Of a stretch of 23,002 bases of DNA, positions 13,577-19,979 are shown in pieces (the stretch's first letter is position 1; each line of letters begins with the position of its first letter). Made by a program: the position numbers and the translations under genes. Under the pieces are notes generated by a model. The model had not been told where the DNA came from. It did no database searches and saw nothing but the letters and a program-made list of their open reading frames with translations. The DNA is from a virus. The stretch lies in the IMG/VR virus record IMGVR_UViG_3300033153_012070, positions 1-23,002 of that record; one strand, written 5' to 3'.

Positions 13577-14490
13577 CAAAATTAGTGTATTATTCTCAAG
13601 AAGAATTTGAAAGAGATATCCAAATTTTAGCATTAAAAATTGATTCTAAAAAATATAGATCAATATATCCAGTTCCTCGAGGTGGCATTCCGGTTGCAAT
13701 TGCATTATCAGAAAAACTTAAATTGCCGCTAACAATAAAACCGCACAAAGCAACATTAATCGTTGATGATTTAGTAGATTCTGGAACTACAAGACAAAAA
13801 TTTCCTAATAATGATTTTGCCTGTATCCATATAAAAAAACATACACCAAAAAATTTATATCCAGAATATTTTGTTAGTGAAAAAGATTGCTGGATTGAAT
13901 ATTGGTGGGAAAAAATGGCTAATGAACAACCGGCTGAAGACGCTATCATCAGAATCATTGAAATGATAGGCGATGATCCCAATAGATCAGGAATAATTGA
14001 AACTCCTGATAGAGTTATTAAATCTTTTAGGGAAATTTATGCTGGGTATCATCAAAATCCAAAAGATGTTATTAAAACATTTGAAGATGAAAAAAAACAA
14101 TTTGGGGGTCTTGTTTATTTAAAAGATATTGAATTTTATAGTATGTGTGAACATCATATGCTTCCCTTTTTTGGATCTGCTTTTATTGCTTATATTCCAA
14201 ATGGCCCAGTGATTGGAGCATCTAAAATGGCTCGTTTATTAGATATTTTTGCACGACGCCTTCAAATACAAGAAAGAATTGGGGAACAAGTTACTGAAAC
14301 ATTGATGGAATATTTAAAACCAATTGGCGCCGCATGTTTAACTGAGGCTAAACATCTTTGTATGGCTTGCCGAGGAGTTAAAAAACAACATTCTGTTTTA
14401 GGATATAGTTCTTTAAAAGGAGTGTTTTTAGAAAACTCCAATAAGGGAATTGCCGCAAGAAATGAATTAATGGCTCTGTGGAAAAGATAA
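13573..14490 (+). CDS. folE: Phosphoribosyltransferase-GTP cyclohydrolase I (FolE) fusion
   Basis: A 305-aa two-domain protein. Residues 1-115 are a type I phosphoribosyltransferase: PVPRGGIP at 33-40 and the PRPP loop LIVDDLVDSGTT at 62-73, closest in size to small purine (xanthine-guanine) enzymes. Residues 120-305 are FolE: EDAIIRIIEMIGDDPNRSG, TPDRVIKSF, CEHHMLPF (zinc ligands C192 and H195), GASKMARL and HLCMACRGVKK (zinc ligand C263). FolE makes dihydroneopterin triphosphate from GTP, the first step to preQ0. The joined transferase could recycle guanine displaced from DNA by DpdA into GMP; that is my inference. ATGA overlap with queC. Confidence 0.9.
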   Translation: MTKLVYYSQEEFERDIQILALKIDSKKYRSIYPVPRGGIPVAIALSEKLKLPLTIKPHKATLIVDDLVDSGTTRQKFPNNDFACIHIKKHTPKNLYPEYFVSEKDCWIEYWWEKMANEQPAEDAIIRIIEMIGDDPNRSGIIETPDRVIKSFREIYAGYHQNPKDVIKTFEDEKKQFGGLVYLKDIEFYSMCEHHMLPFFGSAFIAYIPNGPVIGASKMARLLDIFARRLQIQERIGEQVTETLMEYLKPIGAACLTEAKHLCMACRGVKKQHSVLGYSSLKGVFLENSNKGIAARNELMALWKR

Positions 14491-14492
14491 AT

Positions 14493-14627
14493 ATGAAAAT
14501 TTATTTTGCGGCAGGATTTACAATTGATAATTATGAAAGCGAAGAAAGAAGGATTCGGCAAAAATTTAAAAAGTGGAATAGATTATTATCTTTTTATAGT
14601 CACAAAAAACCAATTTTATATAGTTAA
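14493..14627 (+). CDS. MKIY-family small protein 3, directly upstream of the DpdA-like gene
   Basis: A 44-aa protein with MKIYFAAGFT at the start and WNRLLSFYSHKKP at residues 28-40. It starts 3 bases after the folE stop. It ends 34 bases before the DpdA-like ATG, and stops occur in all frames between, so this is not a single base error away from one long DpdA. Compared with TGT proteins, MKIYFAAG lies where the first barrel strand (FMPVGT) is and RLLSFY where the IILGNTYHL strand is. Confidence 0.65.
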   Translation: MKIYFAAGFTIDNYESEERRIRQKFKKWNRLLSFYSHKKPILYS

Positions 14628-14661
14628 TTAAACTTAAAAAAGATGAACTAAAAAGGTTAAC

Positions 14662-15555
14662 ATGAAAAATCAAATATCATTGTTTTTAGATTCGGGAGCG
14701 TTTTCTGCATGGTCAAAAAATATTGAAATTGATATTCAAAAATATATTAATTTCATAAAAGAGTATGAACAATATATTGATATATACGCTGTATTGGATG
14801 ATATTCTTGATCCAAAAATTACATTAAAAAATCAACAAATAATGGAAGATGCTGGACTTAATCCTTTACCTTGTTTTCATTTTGGAGAACCAGCTAAATA
14901 CCTTGAACATTATCTTGATAATTATGATTACATTGCTTTTGGCGGTATGGTGCCAATATCAACTAAAGATTTAAATGTATGGCTTGATGATCTTTTTAAA
15001 AATTTTATTTGCGATAAATCCGGAATACCAAAAATAAAAATTCATGGATTTGGATTAACAAGCCATAAACTCATGCTTCGTTATCCTTGGTATAGTGTTG
15101 ATAGTACATCATGGGTGATGACCAGTCGAATGGGAGGAATATATATTCCAAAATATAAAAATGGAAAATGGGCTTATGATGAGGATTCATGGAAAATAGC
15201 CGTATCGTCACGAAGTCCAAATAGGGGAGAAACAGAAAAGCATTTTGATACTTTGTCCAAAAGTGCCCAAGATAAAATATTAAAATATTTATCTAAAAAA
15301 GGATATAAACTTGGGAAGTCAGAAATTAAAACAGTTTCTGCAAAAAAATATAAATTAAAAGAGAATGAAAAATGGAATGGCAAAGAATTGACAGATGGGA
15401 CTCGTGAAGTAGAAATAATTATTGAAGATGGGCTTTGCAATAATTACAAACTAAGAGACGAAATGAATATTATTTATTTTCTTGATCTTGAAAAATCAAT
15501 GCCGAAATGGCCTTGGGCATTTAAATTCAAAGGGGTTCAGGGATTTGAATTATGA
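14662..15555 (+). CDS. dpdA: DpdA-like TGT-fold DNA base-exchange enzyme, lacking its N-terminal segment
   Basis: A 297-aa protein. LFLDSGAFSAW at residues 7-17 matches the catalytic DSGGFQ motif of tRNA-guanine transglycosylase, and YAVLDDILDP, FHFGEP, YIAFGGMV, IHGFGLTSHKLM and YSVDSTSWVM follow in the order seen in phage DpdA; the aspartate in VDSTSW is the likely nucleophile. DpdA proteins exchange guanine in DNA for a 7-deazaguanine. Usually 40-100 residues (first barrel strands) come before the DSGAF motif; here the chain begins almost at it. The missing part resembles the small protein at 14493. The C-terminal 100 residues (KKGYKLGKSEIK onward, with REVEIIIEDG) are not recognised. The ribosome binding site is weak (AAAAAGG). 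It overlaps the next MKIY gene by ATGA. Confidence 0.8.
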   Translation: MKNQISLFLDSGAFSAWSKNIEIDIQKYINFIKEYEQYIDIYAVLDDILDPKITLKNQQIMEDAGLNPLPCFHFGEPAKYLEHYLDNYDYIAFGGMVPISTKDLNVWLDDLFKNFICDKSGIPKIKIHGFGLTSHKLMLRYPWYSVDSTSWVMTSRMGGIYIPKYKNGKWAYDEDSWKIAVSSRSPNRGETEKHFDTLSKSAQDKILKYLSKKGYKLGKSEIKTVSAKKYKLKENEKWNGKELTDGTREVEIIIEDGLCNNYKLRDEMNIIYFLDLEKSMPKWPWAFKFKGVQGFEL

Positions 15556-15704
15556 AAATATACTTCGCAACATGGCTCGAAGAAGTTAGTCAAGATGAAG
15601 CACTAACAAATAAAAATGCCTGGAATCGGTTATTATCTTATTTTTTTATTTCTAAAAGAGAAAATGGTAATCAAGATTTTAAGGAATATGCAAATCATAA
15701 ATGA
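15552..15704 (+). CDS. MKIY-family small protein 4
   Basis: A 50-aa protein: MKIYFATWLEE at the start and AWNRLLSYFFISK at residues 23-35. The NRLLSYF block is nearly the same as NRLLSFY in the member at 14493, while the residues between the two blocks are unrelated. ATGA overlaps on both sides place it in the dpdA operon. Confidence 0.65.
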   Translation: MKIYFATWLEEVSQDEALTNKNAWNRLLSYFFISKRENGNQDFKEYANHK

Positions 15705-15901
15705 AAATCTATATCGCGGCCCCGATGATACATTGTATTGAAAATAAAATGGAAGGGCAATTACCCAATGTCCTCTTATCATATTGGGATTGGATAGGCC
15801 CAATTCCATTTAGAAAACCAACTTTTAAATATTTAATTCCTATATTAACTTTACTGAAGGAGAAACTAAATGACAAGAACAAGAAGACAACCAAGAAATG
15901 A
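15701..15901 (+). CDS. MKIY-family small protein 5
   Basis: A 66-aa protein: MKIYIAAPMIHC at the start, NVLLSYWDWIGP at residues 23-34, then a hydrophobic stretch and a lysine-rich end. It is the longest of the five and keeps both blocks. The start overlaps the stop of the preceding family member, and its end overlaps the sliding clamp start by 32 bases. Confidence 0.65.
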   Translation: MKIYIAAPMIHCIENKMEGQLPNVLLSYWDWIGPIPFRKPTFKYLIPILTLLKEKLNDKNKKTTKK

Positions 15902-16919
15902 AAACACTGAGGAAATGAAAATAAATGTTAAAGATTTCATTGATGCATTAACAAAAGTTAAACCGGGATTGGCCAACAAAGAAATTGTAGAACAAAGTAC
16001 TCATTTCATTTTCGACAATAATAAAATCTGGACATATAACGATCAGGTTTCAATTATGCAAAACTTTGATTCCGGCCTGACAGGGGCAGTCAAGGCAGAC
16101 AGTTTTTACAAACTGCTTGGCAAAATTCCAGATGAAGAAATATTCATATCTGAAGAAAACGGAAAAATTAAATTATCCGGAACAAAAATCAAAGCCAATA
16201 TTAAAATTGATCCTGATGTTAAAATTCAGCCAATTCCAGTACCCGGTATCAATTCAAAACAATGGGAAGAATTACCCGAGAATTTCGACGATGCAATTGC
16301 ATTTTGTGCTTTCAGCGCCTCAAGAAATATGTTGCGCCCGGAACTAACCTGTCTTTATGTTGTTGATGAATATGTAATCGGATGTGATACATTTCGGGGA
16401 ACAAAATATAAATTGAAATCGAAAATGAATCAAGAATTTCTTCTGCCCGCTACTGCCGCTATAGAGCTTGCAAAGTATAATCCTTATAAAGTTATTTCCG
16501 ATAACGGTTGGCTACATTTCATTAATAAAGAAAAAACCACTTTTTCATGTAGAACCTATGACGAAGAATATCCTGAACAAATCTGGGATTTTTTCAAAAT
16601 TGAAGGAGAAGAAGTAAAATTACCGACAGATTTTCTTGAGGCCATTGGCAGAGCGGAAGTAATGCTCACGGCAGATTTTGATCTTGATAGAATTGTTTCT
16701 CTTATTGTAGAGGATAATGAGATCATATGTTTTAGCGAGGGAAATTATGGAGATTTTGAGGAACGGGCAGATATAGAGTATAATGGCCCAAAACTTGATA
16801 TCAAAGTACATCCGATACTTTTATCAGAAATTCTAAAACATCTATCGACCATCATAATTGGAGAACGATTGCTATTTAAAGGCGAGAACTTTGAGCACGG
16901 AATATGTTTGAGTTGTTAA
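15870..16919 (+). CDS. dnaN: DNA polymerase III beta sliding clamp
   Basis: A 349-aa protein that fits a DnaN-type clamp: KINVKDFIDALTKVKPGLAN at the start as in the first clamp domain, LTGAVKADSFYKLLGKIPDEE, then a central FDDAIAFCAFSASRNMLRPELTCLYV as in the second domain, and the FLLPATAAIEL, EEYPEQIWDF and ADFDLDRI motifs of the third. A ring-shaped dimer would tether the phage DnaE to DNA. Two starts are possible: ATG 15870 after AAGGAGAAA and ATG 15915 after GAGGAA; the second begins exactly at the domain. No clamp loader gene is seen in the window, so the host one or a gene outside may load it. Confidence 0.85.
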   Translation: MTRTRRQPRNENTEEMKINVKDFIDALTKVKPGLANKEIVEQSTHFIFDNNKIWTYNDQVSIMQNFDSGLTGAVKADSFYKLLGKIPDEEIFISEENGKIKLSGTKIKANIKIDPDVKIQPIPVPGINSKQWEELPENFDDAIAFCAFSASRNMLRPELTCLYVVDEYVIGCDTFRGTKYKLKSKMNQEFLLPATAAIELAKYNPYKVISDNGWLHFINKEKTTFSCRTYDEEYPEQIWDFFKIEGEEVKLPTDFLEAIGRAEVMLTADFDLDRIVSLIVEDNEIICFSEGNYGDFEERADIEYNGPKLDIKVHPILLSEILKHLSTIIIGERLLFKGENFEHGICLSC

Positions 16920-16995
16920 AATATTAAATGAGTGAAAAAATTTTCCATCTATCATTCTATTAAATAGATTTTTCTAATAAAAAGGAGGGCGCACA

Positions 16996-17283
16996 ATGGA
17001 GGAATTAAAGTTAATACTTGAAGTAGTAAGAGGGGCTGGCGAAGGAGCTTACAGTATAGCAATTATTTATTTTATAAAAGAGTATTTGGAGATGGTTTTT
17101 ATATTTACTGGTTTTATGATTCCGGTAATACTTGGTTATAAATTTGGGTTAATGGCATGGAAGGCCTATTCCTACTCTCGGCAAATTCTTAATATATTCG
17201 GGTTAAGTTATCCCTATTACCCATCTGATTGGAAAACCCTTATGGAAAAATTAAGAGCAATAAAGTCCGAAAAATCTATCTAA
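16996..17283 (+). CDS. Small membrane protein
   Basis: A 95-aa protein with a hydrophobic stretch at about 18-28 and a strong one at 33-56 (MVFIFTGFMIPVILGYKFGL), followed by a soluble tail with Tyr-rich LSYPYYPSDWK. One or two spans. AAAGGAGG lies well before the ATG. Not recognised; it sits between the clamp and polymerase genes. Confidence 0.65.
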   Translation: MEELKLILEVVRGAGEGAYSIAIIYFIKEYLEMVFIFTGFMIPVILGYKFGLMAWKAYSYSRQILNIFGLSYPYYPSDWKTLMEKLRAIKSEKSI

Positions 17284-17339
17284 TAAGTCGTTGAATGTGT
17301 GAAAATCAAGGGCGATTTTCCACTTAACTATGCCATTAG
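17280..17339 (+). repeat. 60-nt repeated intergenic element, copy A
   Basis: Begins CTAATAAGTCGTTGAA and ends TTAACTATGCCATTAG. It is about three quarters identical to 17501-17559. Its centre folds as AAAATC-AAGGGC-GATTTT. It starts at the stop of the preceding gene and ends before the ribosome binding site of the next. Function unknown. Confidence 0.6.
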
Positions 17340-17364
17340 TTTAAATTTTGTTGGAGGTAAAAAT

Positions 17365-17547
17365 ATGCAGACACTGACAAAACAAGAATCAGAATATTTA
17401 GCAAATATTAGACATGGGGGAGGTTGGGACGATGTTGCAAAAGAAGCTGATAGCTTTAGTCAGTTTAGACAGTGGTTGCGACTTACCCACAAAATTAAAA
17501 CTAATAAGCCGTTGAAATCCAAAAATAAAGGGACATTTTCGGTTTAA
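17365..17547 (+). CDS. Small hypothetical protein
   Basis: A 60-aa protein, MQTLTKQESEYLANIRHGGG, WDDVAKEADSFSQFRQWLRL and a Lys-rich end. The start at 17365 follows TTGGAGGTAAA; the longer frame from 17299 only includes repeat copy A. The last 15 codons lie in repeat copy B, so its C-terminus (LKSKNKGTFSV) may be an accident of the repeat. Helical; not recognised. Confidence 0.6.
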   Translation: MQTLTKQESEYLANIRHGGGWDDVAKEADSFSQFRQWLRLTHKIKTNKPLKSKNKGTFSV

Positions 17548-17559
17548 CTATACCATTAG
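17501..17559 (+). repeat. 60-nt repeated intergenic element, copy B
   Basis: Same ends as copy A (CTAATAAGCCGTTGAA and TTAACTATACCATTAG). Its centre again folds with a loop that contains AAAGGG: CCaAAAAT pairs with ATTTTcGG with one mismatch. It runs into the GGAGG ribosome binding site of the TTG-start ORF at 17571. Confidence 0.6.
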
Positions 17560-17570
17560 GAGGTAAGATT

Positions 17571-17681
17571 TTGAAACCTGAAGGTATAATTAGCGAAGTC
17601 TCAAACTATTCTACAGGAACAAATCCACAAAAGTATCGTATTTCGATTACTGGCGATGGCACAAAGGTAGAATATGAATAA
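17571..17681 (+). CDS. 36-codon ORF with TTG start
   Basis: Reads MKPEGIISEVSNYSTGTNPQ, then KYRISITGDGTKVEYE. The TTG is placed 7 bases after TTAGGAGGT, one of the best ribosome binding sites in the window, and the stop overlaps the dnaE start by 8 bases. It is beta-rich, like a small OB or barrel protein. Function unknown. Confidence 0.55.
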   Translation: MKPEGIISEVSNYSTGTNPQKYRISITGDGTKVEYE

Positions 17682-19392
17682 TCAAAACTTTTATCACCTA
17701 CATTTGCATAATGAATTCAGTTATCTGGATGGTTACGGATCGGCCAGGCAACATATCTCCAAGATAAAAGAACTTGGTATGGAATATGCCGCAATTACAA
17801 ATCATGGAAACGTGGATGGTTGTTTAGAATGGCAACAAGAATGTGATAAACAAAACGTCAAACCTATTTTAGGATGCGAAGCATATATTGTTCCAGATGC
17901 AAATATCAAGAAACAGGGCGAAAAACGCGGACACATCATTATTCTTGTTAGAAATCAAATTGGCTGGATAACTCTCTGCAAACTTTTAACAAAAGCAAAC
18001 CTTGATGGATTTTATAACAAACCCAGAATAGGCTTTAATGAATTATTAAATTCGAATTTGTCTGGATTCGTTATTCTTACGGCTTGCATAGCCTCATTTA
18101 TTAATTTACCCGGCGGCATTGATGTATTAACAGAATTATGGGATAGAATGAAAGGCAGGCTTTTCTTAGAAATTATGCCCCATGATTTCAAGGATCAGTA
18201 TATTCTAAATGAAAAACTTCTTGATTTACACAATCAATTAGGTATTCCTTTGGTTACCACAAACGATTGTCATTATATAGAAGAAGACGATTGGGAAACT
18301 CAAGAAATTTTATTGGCAATCCAGAGACACGCCAAGTGGGATGACCCGAAACGATTTAAATTTTCATTAAGGGGATTATATCTCAGATCAACAAGAGAAA
18401 TGCAATTGGCATTTAGAAAACATTGTTTTACAACTACACAAATTAACGAGGCAATGCAAAATACTACCAAAATTGCTAAAATGTGTTATAACTTTAGAAT
18501 TCCAAAACAGGAAATATCTTTACCATCGCCATATGAAGGCGGAGGAGATAACAAAAAATTAGAAGAACTTTGTATAAAAGGATTAAACGAATTAAAATTA
18601 AATGATATTAAAAAATATAGAGATAGATATTATCAAGAATTTGGACTCATCAAAAAGAAAAACTTCTCCAAATATTTCTTAATTTTCTACGATATAATTC
18701 AATGGTGTCATAAAAATAATATTGCGGTTGGGCCTGGCAGAGGATCTGTTGGCGGCTCACTTATTGCCTATTTGATAGGAATAACCAAAATTGACCCTAT
18801 CAAATTTCATTTATTATTTTCTCGATTTATTACAGAAGATCGTATTGACTGGCCCGATATCGATGTGGATTTTGAAAAAAGACACAGAGAAAAAGTCAGA
18901 GAATATATTGTCAATAAATATGGGCAAAATTATACTTGTGGCATATCCACAGATATGAAGCTTAAAAGTCGGGCAGCTTTGCAAGCTGTTGCTCGAGTAT
19001 TTGAAACTTCCGAAAATGAAATAACTTTGCGGAAAGATGTTCGGGCCTTCTCTAAAGCCATTTGGCAAAAAGATGACGAAAAAGCCCTACAATCAACTAT
19101 CGATGATACAGATGAAGGGAGATGGTTTGCTAAAAAATATCCTAAAATTATTAAATTTGCATTGAAAATGGAAAATCAAATTCGTGGTAGCGGGCAACAT
19201 GCGGCTGCGCTTGTTGTTTCTGATGAAGATTTAACCCAAGGGACAAAATGTGTTCTCATTAGAAGAAACAAACGAATTGTCTGCAATTGGAATATGGAAA
19301 ATAGTGAATATGTTGGTCTAATGAAACTTGACATTTTAGGATTAAGTACTTTGTCTGTATTGGAAGAAGCAAAGAGATTGGTAAACGAATGA
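17674..19392 (+). CDS. dnaE: DNA polymerase III alpha (DnaE), N-terminal part: PHP and palm
   Basis: A 572-aa protein covering the first half of DnaE. The PHP domain has HLHLHNEFS at 8-16, ITNHGNVDG at 41-49 and TTNDCHYIEEDD near 195-206. The polymerase part has GPGRGSVGGSL at 353-363, the catalytic pair DIDVD at 395-399, and the third catalytic aspartate D553 in LMKLDILGL. It stops at EEAKRLVNE, in the linker right behind the palm, where bacterial DnaE runs on into IPLDDKK. That continuation is at 19976, after a methyltransferase gene. So all three catalytic acids are on this chain while the DNA-binding rest is on the other. It starts with ATG at 17674, coupled to the TTG ORF. Confidence 0.92.
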   Translation: MNNQNFYHLHLHNEFSYLDGYGSARQHISKIKELGMEYAAITNHGNVDGCLEWQQECDKQNVKPILGCEAYIVPDANIKKQGEKRGHIIILVRNQIGWITLCKLLTKANLDGFYNKPRIGFNELLNSNLSGFVILTACIASFINLPGGIDVLTELWDRMKGRLFLEIMPHDFKDQYILNEKLLDLHNQLGIPLVTTNDCHYIEEDDWETQEILLAIQRHAKWDDPKRFKFSLRGLYLRSTREMQLAFRKHCFTTTQINEAMQNTTKIAKMCYNFRIPKQEISLPSPYEGGGDNKKLEELCIKGLNELKLNDIKKYRDRYYQEFGLIKKKNFSKYFLIFYDIIQWCHKNNIAVGPGRGSVGGSLIAYLIGITKIDPIKFHLLFSRFITEDRIDWPDIDVDFEKRHREKVREYIVNKYGQNYTCGISTDMKLKSRAALQAVARVFETSENEITLRKDVRAFSKAIWQKDDEKALQSTIDDTDEGRWFAKKYPKIIKFALKMENQIRGSGQHAAALVVSDEDLTQGTKCVLIRRNKRIVCNWNMENSEYVGLMKLDILGLSTLSVLEEAKRLVNE

Positions 19393-19979
19393 TAAATCCA
19401 TTTTTTAAAACAATCTTAGATTTATGTAGTGGTTCTGGAGCGTGGTCAAAACCTTATAAAGATGCTGGATATAATGTTAAAATTATAACATGGCCGGAAT
19501 CAGATGTAAGATTGTGGCCATCTAAAAGATCAAATAAATCTCGCTTGCCAGAAGAATTTAATGATATTAAAAAATATATTGGAAATGTTTATGGAATTTT
19601 AGCTGCCCCGCCATGTACTGTATTTGCTGGTTCTGGAGCAAGATGGAAAAGATCGGATATTGATATGATAGAAGGGATATCAATCATTGATGCTTGTATC
19701 AGAATTATTTATGTTTTAAAACCCTATTTTTGGGCTTTAGAAAATCCAGTGGGTAAAATAAATAATTGGCTCGGTGATCCAGTATTTTCTTTCGATCCTT
19801 GTGATTATGGAGATCCATATACTAAAAAAACTCATTTATGGGGTAAATTTAATATTCCAAAGGGATTTCCTGTTATTCCAATAGAGGGAAGTAAAATTCG
19901 TACAAAACTATCTGGAGCAGAAAAAAGATCAATAACTCCAATAGGATTTGCAAATGCATTTTTTAAGGCCAATCAATGA
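19389..19979 (+). CDS. Cytosine-C5 DNA methyltransferase-like protein inserted within dnaE
   Basis: A 196-aa protein with a Rossmann methyltransferase start (ILDLCSGSGAWSKPYKDAGY, SAM-binding motif at 11-19), AAPPCTVFAGSGARW (Pro-Cys motif, candidate nucleophile C76) and WALENPVGK (ENP at 118-120, like the ENV motif). These are motifs I, IV and VI of C5-cytosine methyltransferases. It is much shorter than restriction-type enzymes and has no visible target-recognition domain, as in the small Dcm-like proteins of phages. Both ends are ATGA overlaps with the two dnaE halves. Whether it methylates DNA, or a nucleotide, is open. Confidence 0.75.
   Translation: MINPFFKTILDLCSGSGAWSKPYKDAGYNVKIITWPESDVRLWPSKRSNKSRLPEEFNDIKKYIGNVYGILAAPPCTVFAGSGARWKRSDIDMIEGISIIDACIRIIYVLKPYFWALENPVGKINNWLGDPVFSFDPCDYGDPYTKKTHLWGKFNIPKGFPVIPIEGSKIRTKLSGAEKRSITPIGFANAFFKANQ

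Noticed and set aside
13596-13982. 128-codon - strand frame opposite the folE fusion
   Set aside because: It lies wholly across a gene with clear transferase and FolE motifs; no domain is visible in it.
19389-19979. Intein or self-splicing intron in dnaE
   Set aside because: The insert is a complete methyltransferase-like gene with its own start and stop; no intein Cys/His-Asn ends and no group I/II core.
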